Assembly (NCBI GenBank): GCA_017961235.1
Contig: JAGCXQ010000021.1
Coordinates: 17,009-81,008, forward strand
Direction: 5' to 3'
Length of the DNA: 64,000 bases
From: Clostridiales bacterium
GTDB taxonomy: Bacteria > Bacillota > Clostridia > Saccharofermentanales > Saccharofermentanaceae
Shown here: positions 15,561 to 24,508 of the stretch, in pieces
Numbering within the stretch: the stretch's first letter is position 1
Layout: every line of letters starts with the position of its first letter
The notes under the pieces: generated by a model
The model's database searches: none
The model's input: only the letters and a program-made list of their open reading frames with translations
Told to the model about the DNA's origin: nothing
Position numbers and translations under genes: made by a program

Positions 15561-17381
15561 TTATGGTGCATTGTTGTAATCTACCGCTGCGAGATAGTAA
15601 TTATACATCGCAACCATCACATATTTCTTTTCCGGTTCCATATCGTCCATGTTGATAATGGAATTCGCATAAGCCAGAACACTTACAGATCCATCATCTG
15701 CAAGGAGCGGAATTTCTTCACCGAATTCAAGCGGACCAAGGTGTTCTTGTTTAAAAACTTCCCATTCCTCGCCATTGATGACCTGCTTTTCACCATGAAG
15801 AGTATAGCCGGAAGCAATCTTAAAGTACATCTTTACGGATACATCCGAATTTAATACCAGGGAAACCATCACATCCTCAATGAGAGGATTAGATGGTGTT
15901 ACAAACTTATAATCAGCCAGTGCGGGCTTCGCCTGCTCGACAGAATCATCATCGATAACGTTTACAGCTTCCACTACTGTATGTCTGTTCTTATCTGTCC
16001 AGCCGAACTTAGCAGCGCCCTGTAAATAATGTCCATAGTCCTGGATCGCATTGACAAGATCGACTGCCTCTGATCCATACAGCGCCTCACGCTCACGGAT
16101 ATCATCGCAATACTGCAGTACAGAATAAGTATCAGTGATCGTATTATTTTCACCATAATAGAGAGTAGCAGTAATAATATCAGCGACCTCCAGTGCATTT
16201 ACATCAAAAACGAACAGATAGTATGTCATGCCGTTAGTTGTCGATACCGGATATGCTTGTGAGATGTCCAACGCTTTTGATCTTCCACTTGCAATCGCAA
16301 ATTCAACATGGACCGTATTAAGATCGATACCTGCAGGGATCTCCACCATGTATTTAACAGCGATATCATCCTCGATCGTAAGAGCATGTCCCAGGAAGGA
16401 AGGTTCAACAACGTAGCTCTCACCGCTCGTATCATGATTCGAAGTGAATTCAGAAGTCAGATACTCCGCGTCTCTCGTATGATTCGGGAAGTCCGCATCG
16501 GATTTCAAGCGGTAGGACATGGGGTAATATCTTGCAGAACCCTGATACGAAATGCATCCGGTACTATCCCATGTTGAATCGACATTGTACCAGGTCTCAC
16601 CGATCTTTACGACGTTCCAGGCATGTGCTTCGTTTCTGCCCCATCCGGATATGATGCGGTTCTCGATGCCGACCTTCTCAAGCATACGATTAAGAAGTGT
16701 CGCGTAACCCTGGCAAACCGCGGTATGTTTGATCAGAGCGGAATACGCCGTATATTCATATTTTTCTTCCGGTTCTTTCCCAGGTACAGTATGAGAATAA
16801 GCTGTGTTTTTTACGATATAGTCGTAGATCGCAATGAACTTCTCATACTCGGTTTTATTCTCCAGATCAAGAGAAGCGAGAACTGCATCCATGGCAGCTT
16901 CCGTTTCCTGGAACTCATCGTCTGTCACACGGTAGTATGCCTTATATGTAAATACAATTGAAGAAGTTGTCGGGATGTAAATACCGCTCGCGCTATAACC
17001 TACTGTCCTCATAGAATAGCGCAGATAATCGCCGTTTTCATTTTCTCCCAGAGCAGCATCAACAAGCGTTTTGATTTCCATAAAAACAGCTTGGATATTC
17101 GCACCCCTTACATCCTCTGTTGTGTCGATCGGGTTTTCCAGGTTGATCTTGAATGGAATTTCCTTTTCACCACCCACTATTTCTGTGGCAATATACTCCG
17201 CAGCCTCTTCATAAGTGTTAAAAGCGGGAGTTTCGGCAGCTCTATTTGCCAAAGAAAAAGATACAGCCGGAACGTTGTTTACCGGTGCTTTTGCCGTATC
17301 TGCCATGACCGTTGCCGGAATCAAGCTGATCGCCATAGCGGCAGTAATCAATAAAGATAGCAGCCTCTTACTATGTTTCAT
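15561..17381 (-). CDS. Secreted transglutaminase-like protein
   Basis: 606 residues. A cleavable signal peptide (MKHSKRLLSLLITAAMAISL, cleavage near VMA-DT) precedes a transglutaminase-like core with the Cys-His-Asp triad: C223 in HTAVCQGYATLL, H253 in NEAHAWN and D268 in WYNVDSTWD. Bacterial members act as cysteine proteases or peptide-crosslinking enzymes. About 330 further residues form beta-rich, probably Ig-like ligand-binding modules without a cell-wall anchor. AGGAGG stands before the ATG. The small peptide gene follows in the same unit. An 8-mer (17285) encodes AKAP at the mature N-terminus. Confidence 0.88.
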   Translation of the reverse strand: MKHSKRLLSLLITAAMAISLIPATVMADTAKAPVNNVPAVSFSLANRAAETPAFNTYEEAAEYIATEIVGGEKEIPFKINLENPIDTTEDVRGANIQAVFMEIKTLVDAALGENENGDYLRYSMRTVGYSASGIYIPTTSSIVFTYKAYYRVTDDEFQETEAAMDAVLASLDLENKTEYEKFIAIYDYIVKNTAYSHTVPGKEPEEKYEYTAYSALIKHTAVCQGYATLLNRMLEKVGIENRIISGWGRNEAHAWNVVKIGETWYNVDSTWDSTGCISYQGSARYYPMSYRLKSDADFPNHTRDAEYLTSEFTSNHDTSGESYVVEPSFLGHALTIEDDIAVKYMVEIPAGIDLNTVHVEFAIASGRSKALDISQAYPVSTTNGMTYYLFVFDVNALEVADIITATLYYGENNTITDTYSVLQYCDDIREREALYGSEAVDLVNAIQDYGHYLQGAAKFGWTDKNRHTVVEAVNVIDDDSVEQAKPALADYKFVTPSNPLIEDVMVSLVLNSDVSVKMYFKIASGYTLHGEKQVINGEEWEVFKQEHLGPLEFGEEIPLLADDGSVSVLAYANSIINMDDMEPEKKYVMVAMYNYYLAAVDYNNAP

Positions 17382-17519
17382 AACTATTCTCCTCCTATGC
17401 TGTCCTGCTCTTTCCTTCCAGAAGAGCTATCAAACAACGCAATATATCATTATTATTTTAATCAATGTATAGGAGATTATCAACTTGGCAACCGTAAAGA
17501 AAGTGTAACGAATGCACTT

Positions 17520-17605
17520 GGCGGCGAGCAAGGATCTTTGACCGGGTTCGCCACTGTCCCCTACAATAAGCCAGCCTCGCCGGGTTCGCCACTGCCCCCT
17601 TTAAA
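17520..17605. repeat. Short direct repeat CCGGGTTCGCCACTG x2
   Basis: Two copies (about 17539 and 17579) followed by TCCCC/CCCCC lie in the 230-base gap between the zinc-ribbon gene end and the transglutaminase gene start. No promoter or terminator is obvious in the rest of the gap apart from an A/T-rich block near 17440. Confidence 0.5.
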
Positions 17606-17611
17606 TCGCCA

Positions 17612-18451
17612 TTACTTCACGTTATATCCTGCCATCGTAAGCTGTTTATTCAGTTTCATCCACCGGCTGAAGTAGATCCTGGCGATGAGAAAGAACACGA
17701 AAATTCCGAACTGCGCCAAATAGAAACCTCCGGACACCTCAAAAGCCCCGTGGAACAGTGATTTTTCAGAACCTTTAAGCGCAAGCACCGCAATTAAGAT
17801 CATGAAATTTCCCATCAGAACTCCCAGCGCACCTCCGGAAAGATTCGCCCAGAACTTCTCCACTTTCTTATTCGAGCCGGAAATATCGGCAATACCTGCA
17901 ATCGTGGCAACGATGCCGAGAGCGAAGAACACTGTCGCAACATACACAAATATCGCAACGCCACCGATTTCCTCGCTTTTGACTCCGAGCTTTCTAACGG
18001 TATCAGATACATTGGCTACCCACTTCAACAGATCAAACGACGACACATCTTCACCAAAAGCTTTAAACATCGGAAAAAATGGCACGGCCGCGACAACAAG
18101 CATTAAGATCAGCATTATCACCCTAACTCCTGTCGTATCAGGGCTCGGCTGTCCATTTATCATATTCGGCGCATAAGACGGAGCTACCATCGGCTGCTGC
18201 GGATACTGCTGCGGAACCTGTGGCGGATACTGCGAAGGAACCTGCTGCTGCGGATATTGCTGCTGTGGGAAAAGCACTTGTCCCTGCGGATACTGCTGGC
18301 CCACCGGCGCTGCATCTGCCTGTGGATTTTGCGGCTGTTCGCCGGTCACCGGCGCCGGCTCTGCCTGCGGGAACTGAAACCCGCAATAACAGCAAAACTT
18401 ATCCGTATCGTTAAGTTCAGCATGACAATTCGGACACTGTCTCATACTCAT
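17612..18451 (-). CDS. Zinc-ribbon membrane protein with Pro/Gln linker
   Basis: 279 residues. An N-terminal zinc ribbon (CPNC at 6-9, CCYC at 21-24) is followed by a Pro/Gln/Tyr-rich, probably unfolded linker with repeated QYPQQ units (about 30-95) and then four hydrophobic segments. This architecture is common in Firmicutes membrane proteins of unknown role. The 8-mer at 18270 lies inside the linker repeats (QVLFPQ). A short MSM- start is used; MRQ two codons later is equally possible. Confidence 0.8.
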   Translation of the reverse strand: MSMRQCPNCHAELNDTDKFCCYCGFQFPQAEPAPVTGEQPQNPQADAAPVGQQYPQGQVLFPQQQYPQQQVPSQYPPQVPQQYPQQPMVAPSYAPNMINGQPSPDTTGVRVIMLILMLVVAAVPFFPMFKAFGEDVSSFDLLKWVANVSDTVRKLGVKSEEIGGVAIFVYVATVFFALGIVATIAGIADISGSNKKVEKFWANLSGGALGVLMGNFMILIAVLALKGSEKSLFHGAFEVSGGFYLAQFGIFVFFLIARIYFSRWMKLNKQLTMAGYNVK

Positions 18452-18469
18452 AACCCCCTAAAATCCCCA

Positions 18470-18585
18470 AATTGACCCTTTATTGATCCATCTAGTCTTT
18501 CAACAATCGACTCAACACTTGATCCGATCGATCCATCAATCATTTCAACAATTGATCCATCAATCGATCCATCAACAGAATCATT
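18470..18585. repeat. GATCCATCAAT-rich repeat region
   Basis: Upstream of the zinc-ribbon gene, TTGATCCAT/GATCCATCAA words occur at least five times in about 110 bases, interspersed with TTCAACAAT. The repeats are A/T-rich and partly palindromic. They separate this gene from the end of the GH127 gene. Confidence 0.6.
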
Positions 18586-18628
18586 ATACTACTCCACCAC
18601 CACATCGTGCGGGTGCTCTCGTTTCTGG

Positions 18629-20725
18629 TCATCCTCTCGTCGGTTCTCGACTATTACGCGAACATTCTTTAAGATACCAGTAGATGCCGTACCGCTCGTT
18701 CTCGGTCTGATAATACGGGATCAGCGGAAGCTCGACCGCTTCCTCTTTCCAGTCGGAAAGCCCTGTCAGGACGAGTTTTCCGTCTTCTTTCCGTACGACA
18801 TATTTTTCAGGATGCGACTTAATCTCCTCTGCAGAAACGCCCTCCGGAAGTGTAAGGAACTCCCTGTCGAGAACGGCCTTCGTCGTCCTTCCGTAGTGGA
18901 TATCCGTCTTCACTGACGCGTCAAAGACGACCTTCCAGGCAGGCGCCACAACATCGATACCGGCAACCTCCGTGATCCCCCACTTCTCATTTCCGAGCGG
19001 GACACAGAGCACGAGCGGACCGTACGAAAAACCGATAGCCGGAACACGCGGCGCAGAAGTCGCAAAGAAAGGTGCTTTTGCCGAAGGATCATCTGAAGCC
19101 GGGTTCGCATCTGAAGCCGGCATCGGGATCGAATCCGGCAGGATATGCGCATCGATCTCCACCTCGAACGTCATCACGATCCTCGAGACCGCGTCAAGGA
19201 TCAGATTGAGGTAATCCTGATCGTCCGGGAGGTACTTGCTGCGGTCCTTGATCCAGCGCGGAACACGGAGCTTCACGTGCGTCTCCTCCTCACAGGGTGA
19301 GTGGACTTTTCCATCGGAACAGTCCGGGATCGTGTCATCCGAATAGGTCTTATCGTGGTGCTGAAGGATCAGTTTTCCTTCCTCCAGATCAACCATAAGC
19401 GACAGGCTCCGGTTCTCGGAAACCCTGATGTCGGAGGAGATCCACTGCGTGATGACCACCGTGTCGCCATCGCGGTAGTACACCTGATCCTGAAGCTTCG
19501 TAAAGTCCTCCATCGCCGTTCCGACGCAGCACCAGAACGGATTCTCCGCAGGATGCGCCGGCGAATACAGCCGGTAGTAGCCGGTCGCCATCGGGTTGAA
19601 ATAGGAATAGCCGCCCTCCGGGCCGACCGAGCCGAGCTTCGCATTCCAGAGCGTCCGCTCGATGTACTCGGCATACTTTATTTTTCCCGTCAGCTCGAAA
19701 AGCATCTGGCACAGTTTGATCATGTTGTGCGCGCAGCAGCTCTCGCCATTGCACTGCGTTCTGGATCCATCGAGAAGTCCGTCCTCGAAGAAGTGCTCCA
19801 TATCGCCGACGCCGCCGGTCATGTAGCTCTGCTTCGTATCTACTACATCGAAGAAGCGCTCCGCCACGGCGATACGCGCCTCGCCCGAAGCACTCGAACC
19901 ACATACGGTCGCGCCTCTCAGATACCCGATGATTTTCGGCATCGTCGTATTCGCATGAACGCCCTTGAGGCGGTTCTTAAATCCGAGAAGATCCGCATAA
20001 AGATCCGGCTGGTCAAAGGCCGCTGCTGCGCGCCGGTATTTCTCATCTCCGGTCAGCCCGTAGAGCTGATAAAGGCTGTCATTCATGCCGCCGAATTCGA
20101 CCGCCAGAACTTTCTTTCTCGCCTCCTCATCCCAGGCGAGGACACGGTTACAGGTCCATTCGCCAAGCGCCAGGCAAACCTCCTTCGCACCTTTGGTCTC
20201 TGAAACCGCCCAGAGATCGATCAGGCCCTGGAGCACCTTATGCATCGCATACCACGGCACCCACTGCTCGCCCTGTGCTTTTCCCTCGAGAATATCGAAC
20301 TGGAGCTCCTTATTATCCGGATCCGGAATATCCGCTGCACACAGGAAACCGCTGCCGTACTTTTCCTGGCACTCGCGAAGGCCCGAGACGATTCTCTCGG
20401 CCTGTGACTTACTGAACTCAAAGGACTTTCGGATCTCCATGCATTCCTGGATTTTCATCGCTTCGCCTGCAGCGACCGCCTGCCCGCAGAGATACACGAT
20501 CCGCATCGCGAGCGCCGAGAAATAGTGACCCACGCCATGGCCTGCGATGAGACCGCTTTCCCAGCCGCCATAGGGCTCTGCATCGGTACTGATCCCGGCG
20601 GTCCTACGAAAACCGGCGAGCACTCTCTCCACATCCATCTCATCAAGAAAAGCCGCATTCAGGTCGAATTTCTCGGCCCAGCGCGGCTCCGTTATCTGCA
20701 CTTTATCCAGTGAAAATCTCTTCAT
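18629..20725 (-). CDS. GH127-family beta-L-arabinofuranosidase-like glycoside hydrolase
   Basis: 698 residues. The start is set at 20725 (MKRFSLDKVQIT), with GAGAGGTG in front and a TATAAT (20760-20765) just upstream; a longer frame lies upstream of that promoter. The (alpha/alpha)6 barrel family signature is clear. Zinc-site residues of GH127 are present: E and C in NGESCCAHN (about 325) and the Cys pair in FWCCVGTAMEDF (about 398), the second including the catalytic Cys. It would remove L-arabinofuranose from plant glycans or glycoproteins. No signal peptide, so oligosaccharides would have to be imported. An Ala/Ser/Asp/Pro-rich insert (ASDANPASDDPSAKAP, about 530-550) carries an 8-mer (19073). 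Confidence 0.88.
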   Translation of the reverse strand: MKRFSLDKVQITEPRWAEKFDLNAAFLDEMDVERVLAGFRRTAGISTDAEPYGGWESGLIAGHGVGHYFSALAMRIVYLCGQAVAAGEAMKIQECMEIRKSFEFSKSQAERIVSGLRECQEKYGSGFLCAADIPDPDNKELQFDILEGKAQGEQWVPWYAMHKVLQGLIDLWAVSETKGAKEVCLALGEWTCNRVLAWDEEARKKVLAVEFGGMNDSLYQLYGLTGDEKYRRAAAAFDQPDLYADLLGFKNRLKGVHANTTMPKIIGYLRGATVCGSSASGEARIAVAERFFDVVDTKQSYMTGGVGDMEHFFEDGLLDGSRTQCNGESCCAHNMIKLCQMLFELTGKIKYAEYIERTLWNAKLGSVGPEGGYSYFNPMATGYYRLYSPAHPAENPFWCCVGTAMEDFTKLQDQVYYRDGDTVVITQWISSDIRVSENRSLSLMVDLEEGKLILQHHDKTYSDDTIPDCSDGKVHSPCEEETHVKLRVPRWIKDRSKYLPDDQDYLNLILDAVSRIVMTFEVEIDAHILPDSIPMPASDANPASDDPSAKAPFFATSAPRVPAIGFSYGPLVLCVPLGNEKWGITEVAGIDVVAPAWKVVFDASVKTDIHYGRTTKAVLDREFLTLPEGVSAEEIKSHPEKYVVRKEDGKLVLTGLSDWKEEAVELPLIPYYQTENERYGIYWYLKECSRNSREPTRG

Positions 20726-20796
20726 ATGAACACCTCTCAATAAGGCTACTTTGAAAGATATTATAGCAGACCTGCCGCCCCGAAAACACATACGAT

Positions 20797-20908
20797 GCGG
20801 GAAAGTGCTTTTCGAGGAGAAAAGAGTGAGCTTCGGGCAAGTGATTATCGCGGAGAAATAGAGGTAAGCTGCGGGCAAGTGCTTTTCGCAAAGAAAAGGG
20901 TAAAGGTT
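20797..20908. repeat. Three tandem 36-38-bp repeats, two carrying the 8-mer
   Basis: Units GCGGGAAAGTGCTTTTCGAG, GGGCAAGTGATTATCGCGG and GCGGGCAAGTGCTTTTCGC begin near 20797, 20834 and 20871, each followed by GAGAAA and an A/G-rich tract. The middle copy has a decayed 8-mer (GTGATTAT). They lie upstream of the GH127 promoter. Confidence 0.7.
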
Positions 20909-21005
20909 TTATAAAGATTGCGTTTTCCTTTCTTGAAATCGCTCACGCGGAGGCGTAAATTGACAATAGGAAACTGGGTTAACTAAATTGATAGGGGGCG
21001 TTCCG

Positions 21006-21611
21006 ATGGAGATCATCTGGAAGCGTAAGGACGAATTCACTCTTCAGCCGAAGCTCTATTCTTTTCCGGAGCTTTTTGCCATGGCGGCTCTTGTGTCGCT
21101 GCTCGGTTTTCTCGTCGAAAACATGTGGATGCTGACACGAAGCGGCTTCATCGACAACCGGAACATGAACCTGCCGTTTCTTCTCGGCTATGGCATCGCG
21201 GTCGTCGGCATGTATCTGGTCCTCGGCACCCCGAAAAAAGGTCATTTCCTGCTTTACTATTCGCTGGTTTTCCTGTTCGTCTCGCTCGGCGAGATCGCGC
21301 TCGGCTTCACCGTCGAGGAGTTCTGCGGCTTCTATTACTGGGATTACACGAGCCTGCCGATGCACCTGACGCGCTACACCAGCTTCTTCACGAGCCTCGG
21401 ATTTTCCGCGCTGATCACGCTTTTCATGTACTACTGCTACGAGCCGATCATGAGCTTCGTGCACCGTACAATGACCCCGCGCAGAAAGCGCATCGCGATC
21501 GCGCTTTTCATCGCTCTCGTCGTCGATATGCTCTATAGCTTCCACCTCATGAGAGAGATCGGCGACGTCTATAAGTCCTGGAAAATCTACGTTTCAATAC
21601 CACTGAAGTAA
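21006..21611 (+). CDS. CmpB-like integral membrane protein
   Basis: 201 residues with about five or six membrane helices. The ATG at 21006 is preferred because GGGGG lies 7 bases upstream; the longer frame would start at a TTG that lies before it. The segment FLLGYGIAVVGMYLVLG and the later EFCGFYYWDYTSLPMHLTRY (WDYS-like) resemble the PF06541 CmpB-type putative ABC transporter permease family. No ATPase is adjacent. Divergent from the GH127 gene. Function unknown. Confidence 0.6.
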   Translation: MEIIWKRKDEFTLQPKLYSFPELFAMAALVSLLGFLVENMWMLTRSGFIDNRNMNLPFLLGYGIAVVGMYLVLGTPKKGHFLLYYSLVFLFVSLGEIALGFTVEEFCGFYYWDYTSLPMHLTRYTSFFTSLGFSALITLFMYYCYEPIMSFVHRTMTPRRKRIAIALFIALVVDMLYSFHLMREIGDVYKSWKIYVSIPLK

Positions 21612-21681
21612 CGCTTGATCCTCGGCGCGTCGTATCTGCGCCGGTTCGCCGCTTGCCTAAAGATCGTCACCGATCCGGTAA

Positions 21682-22269
21682 TCAGAACAGCTTATCGATC
21701 TCCTTGATCGCGTCGCCCACGATCTTCTTCTCATCCGCGCCGTCGATGTCCAGCCCCAGCGCCTGAATGTACTCGAATTCCTTGATCCCGTAGAAGCTCT
21801 CCGACATGGCGCGCACATACCCGAAGCCGAATTCCTCCGGACAGAACACCCCACCCGCAGTCATCACGTAGTAGAGTTTCTCCGCCTTGCACATCGCCCT
21901 TGGCGTCCCCTCCGGCGTGTATTCGAAGGTGATCCCCATGACATTGATCTGCTCGAAGTACTGCTTCAGCGCAGCCGGGAAAGACAGGTCCCAGTAAGGC
22001 GCCGCCACGACGACCTGATCTGCCCGCGCAAACTGCTTCGCCAGGTCGAACATCGGATCGTCCCACGAACACGCTTCCTCCAGGTCCACGCGGTGGTTGA
22101 TGAATTCCTCGTCCGCCACCGGGAAAAGCACTTTTCCGAGGTCAACTTCTTCGACCTTTTCTTTCGCGCCCTTTTTCTCCGCCTGCTCCAGAAGCTTTCC
22201 GATCAGGTGATCCGCGAGCACCTTCGTTCTCGACTCTTTCCGCACACATGCATTGATGTAAAGTATCAC
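21682..22269 (-). CDS. Flavodoxin-fold NAD(P)H dehydrogenase / azoreductase-like
   Basis: About 196 residues from a GTG at 22269 (VILYINACVRKESRT); AAGGAGGAG stands 6-7 bases before it, whereas the longer frame to 22308 would include that ribosome site. The flavin phosphate loop is NACVRKESRTKVLADHL; VVVAAPYWDLSFPAALKQYFE is the typical isoalloxazine-contact loop; GGVF near the C-terminus completes the fold. It should reduce quinones, azo dyes or other electrophiles using FMN and NAD(P)H. The 8-mer at 22124 encodes KVLFP. Confidence 0.85.
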   Translation of the reverse strand: MILYINACVRKESRTKVLADHLIGKLLEQAEKKGAKEKVEEVDLGKVLFPVADEEFINHRVDLEEACSWDDPMFDLAKQFARADQVVVAAPYWDLSFPAALKQYFEQINVMGITFEYTPEGTPRAMCKAEKLYYVMTAGGVFCPEEFGFGYVRAMSESFYGIKEFEYIQALGLDIDGADEKKIVGDAIKEIDKLF

Positions 22270-22400
22270 GTCCGCTCCTCCTTCTCCGCTATCCGGTCTC
22301 ATCACCATTGTCCGCGGCTGGCGCAGTCACGCCCGCGCCATCCTTTTCGCTGACCAGGGCACCTCAACAAAGCAACTCTTCACTGACCAGTTTACCCCAA

Positions 22401-22618
22401 ATAGGCTAGAATTGCGAAAATGAAGATTTTAGCCTACCAGGCATGGGGTATCTATAGTACCTTTTTGGCAAATTCTTCCATTCATGCAGCATTCAGGTAG
22501 GACAAAATCGTCAAAAACGCTTTTCTAGCCTACCGACATAGGATCAAAACAAGTGCTTTTCGAAAAAGATCCTATCAGCATGTAAGCTATAATTGCAAAA
22601 ATGAAGATTCTAGCCTAT
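22401..22618. repeat. BIME-like hairpin array, copy 2 (mixed arms)
   Basis: ATAGGCTA (22401) pairs with TAGCCTAC (22430-22437); TAGCCTAC recurs at 22525; ATAGGATC (22538) pairs with GATCCTATC (22568-22576) around an 8-mer copy in the loop (22553); TAAGCTA (22582) pairs with TAGCCTAT (22611-22618). Right arms at 22525, 22568 and 22611 are exactly 43 apart. It mixes arm families found separately at 11 and 48.8 kb. It fills the gap between the reductase start and the YitT gene end. Confidence 0.8.
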
Positions 22619-22631
22619 CGGAGATCGCCGG

Positions 22632-22648
22632 ATACCCCCCGGGGGTAT
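22632..22648. promoter_or_regulatory. Palindrome ATACCCCC-C-GGGGGTAT, CsoR-like
   Basis: A perfect 8-base inverted repeat around one C. The sequence resembles operators of CsoR/FrmR-family regulators (TACCCC..GGGGTA). It could instead be a GC-rich stem after the YitT gene, but no T-run follows on either strand. It lies about 360 bases upstream of the flavin reductase gene; no CsoR gene is in the window. Confidence 0.4.
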
Positions 22649-22682
22649 ATCTTTCCCGCTCGAAAAGCACTCGTCCCGCAGC

Positions 22683-23531
22683 CTAGTGGTTCTTACGAGC
22701 GCCGCCCCGCGTCTTGCTGGAAATGATCTCGTCGATCGTCGATACCGTGATAAAAGCACCGCCCTTGAATTCATTGATCTTCTCTCTGAACTTCTGCAGC
22801 TCGAAGTACGTGACGTAGCAGATCAGTGTCTTGTTCTCGCCGGCCACGGCGCCCGCGGAGTCCATCACGGTGCAGGTCTTGTGCATGTCGTCGCGGATCC
22901 AGTTGATGATCGGCTCCGGCTCTTTCGTAATGATCGTGACCTGCTTGATCGCCTCGAAGCGGTCGGTAAAGTGGTCGATCACGGCGGTGGCAACGATATA
23001 GACCAGCAGGCTCAGCAGCGCGCTGTTTCTGTTGATCAGCAGGAACGCCGCCGTATAGACGCACGCATTAAATGCGATCAGGATGCCGATCATGCTCATA
23101 TTCCGCCCGCTCTTCTGCTGGAGCTTACTGACGATCATGGCCGCCAGGATCTCGGAGCCGTCGATACATCCGCCGGCCCGCAGAATCAGTGAAAGCCCCG
23201 CGCCCAGGATCGCGCCGCCAAAGACGACCGCGATGAAGTGCTCGGTATTCAGTTCAAATGGGATCCGCTCGAAGAGCTCCAGTCCGAGCATATACGCGCC
23301 CGATCCGAAGATCGCCTTGATGAGAAATTCTTTTCCCAGCGCGAAAAATCCGACAAACAAAAACGGCAGGAATACGAAGAATACTGCCTCGGAGAGGTTC
23401 ATGCCGGTGAGCTTGCTAATGATGATCGCGATACCGGCCGTACCGTAGTCGATCGCGTCGTTCGGAAGCAGGATGCACGCGACCGCAAACGCCGCCACAA
23501 GCGCGCCAAGCACGATCACCAGCAAAGACAT
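22683..23531 (-). CDS. YitT-family membrane protein
   Basis: 282 residues: five or six membrane helices (PNDAIDYGTAGIAIIISKLTG is the family hallmark near residue 24), then a cytoplasmic DUF2179 domain ending with GGAFITVSTIDEIIS. Members are common in Firmicutes and their transport role is not settled. No clear ribosome site precedes the annotated ATG, so the start is less certain. The 8-mer at 22752 encodes GAFI in the C-terminal domain, one at 22663 lies just after the stop. Confidence 0.88.
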   Translation of the reverse strand: MSLLVIVLGALVAAFAVACILLPNDAIDYGTAGIAIIISKLTGMNLSEAVFFVFLPFLFVGFFALGKEFLIKAIFGSGAYMLGLELFERIPFELNTEHFIAVVFGGAILGAGLSLILRAGGCIDGSEILAAMIVSKLQQKSGRNMSMIGILIAFNACVYTAAFLLINRNSALLSLLVYIVATAVIDHFTDRFEAIKQVTIITKEPEPIINWIRDDMHKTCTVMDSAGAVAGENKTLICYVTYFELQKFREKINEFKGGAFITVSTIDEIISSKTRGGARKNH

Positions 23532-23642
23532 AATTTATCGAATATTGACTTTAATACCCGGTCACCCCGTTCCTTCGATCATTCCACTGCAAAAGCACTT
23601 GCCTCGCGGCCTTTTCCGCCCCGCGCCGCCGGGCATTTCACC

Positions 23643-24224
23643 TCAGATTCTCTTGCCGTACTTGCTGTCGCAGAACGACCGGAAACGCTTCTCAAGTCCG
23701 TTGATACCCTGCACGATCAGGTCCTTCGGCTGGTCGTACCCGGCGTTCTCCCATTTTTCCAGGATCGACAGGCATCCGCTCACATGGTAGTGGCACAGAT
23801 ACTCGAACTCGATATCTTTTTTCCTCATATTGTATCTTTCCTTACAGATCGTTAGATACGTGCCGTCGAACATTTTCCCGATCTTATTTCTGATCGTACC
23901 GGTACAGAAAGGACTCATGATCATAGAGAAATAGATCCTGTTCTCATCTATATAATCTATAAGACTCTTCATATACTCGGGATTTCTCTCGCCGTCGAGG
24001 ATCACGAGCTCGATCTCCATGATCACTTCCTTCTCGAGCTTCTCATAAAGATCATATACATCCAGATAATGCTTATAGAAAGTAACGCGGTTCACGTCCG
24101 CCTTATCCGCGATCTCCTGCACCGTGATGCGGTGGAGTTCTTTTGTCGTCAGGAGTTCCGCAAGCGCCTCGCAAAGTGCTTTTCGCGTCCTAAGAGTTCT
24201 TCTGTCCGGTTTCTTACTGTCCAT
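23643..24224 (-). CDS. TetR-family transcriptional regulator
   Basis: About 193 residues from ATG 24224 (MDSKKPDRRTLRTRKAL), with AAGGTG upstream; a longer frame begins at a TTG. The helix-turn-helix ITVQEIADKADVNRVTFYKHYLDVYDLYEKL is typical TetR (quoted: ITVQEIADKADVNR and TFYKHYLDVYDLY). The C-terminal region resembles TetR regulators with a YSMIMSP..C ligand domain. An inverted repeat CTACAG-N12-CTGTAG just upstream next to a TATAAT suggests self-repression. The neighbouring YitT gene, 110 bases downstream, may be a target. An 8-mer (24176) encodes RKALCEAL. Confidence 0.9.
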   Translation of the reverse strand: MDSKKPDRRTLRTRKALCEALAELLTTKELHRITVQEIADKADVNRVTFYKHYLDVYDLYEKLEKEVIMEIELVILDGERNPEYMKSLIDYIDENRIYFSMIMSPFCTGTIRNKIGKMFDGTYLTICKERYNMRKKDIEFEYLCHYHVSGCLSILEKWENAGYDQPKDLIVQGINGLEKRFRSFCDSKYGKRI

Positions 24225-24315
24225 ATTCTGCACCTTTCCCGCATCAAGTTCGGCCCAATCCGATTCCTTCACCAAGTAAGATATCCATCCCTGAAGTCAG
24301 ATATCATTTCGGCGG

Positions 24316-24358
24316 CTACAGTTTCATCACCGCCTGTAGTCTATTATACACAATCCCA
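24316..24358 (-). promoter_or_regulatory. -10 box and CTACAG-N12-CTGTAG operator of the TetR gene
   Basis: On the minus strand TATAAT (24353-24358) is followed at once by the inverted repeat CTACAG (24334-24339) / CTGTAG (24316-24321), placing it over the transcription start as for autoregulated TetR genes. A further CTACAG half-site lies near 24374. Confidence 0.5.
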
Positions 24359-24508
24359 GCGAAATGCTGAATATGCTACAGGCACCGCATTTTCTGAATA
24401 TTGAGGTGGCGGACCGGCAATGGTACATTGTAGTCACAACAAAGGAATGACACGCAAACAAAACCGAAATGACACCACAAAATCATTTCGATCAAAGGAG
24501 ACAAAAAT

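Noticed and set aside
19301..20203. 300-residue open frame opposite the GH127 gene
   Set aside because: Shadow of a well-supported gene with catalytic residues in place.
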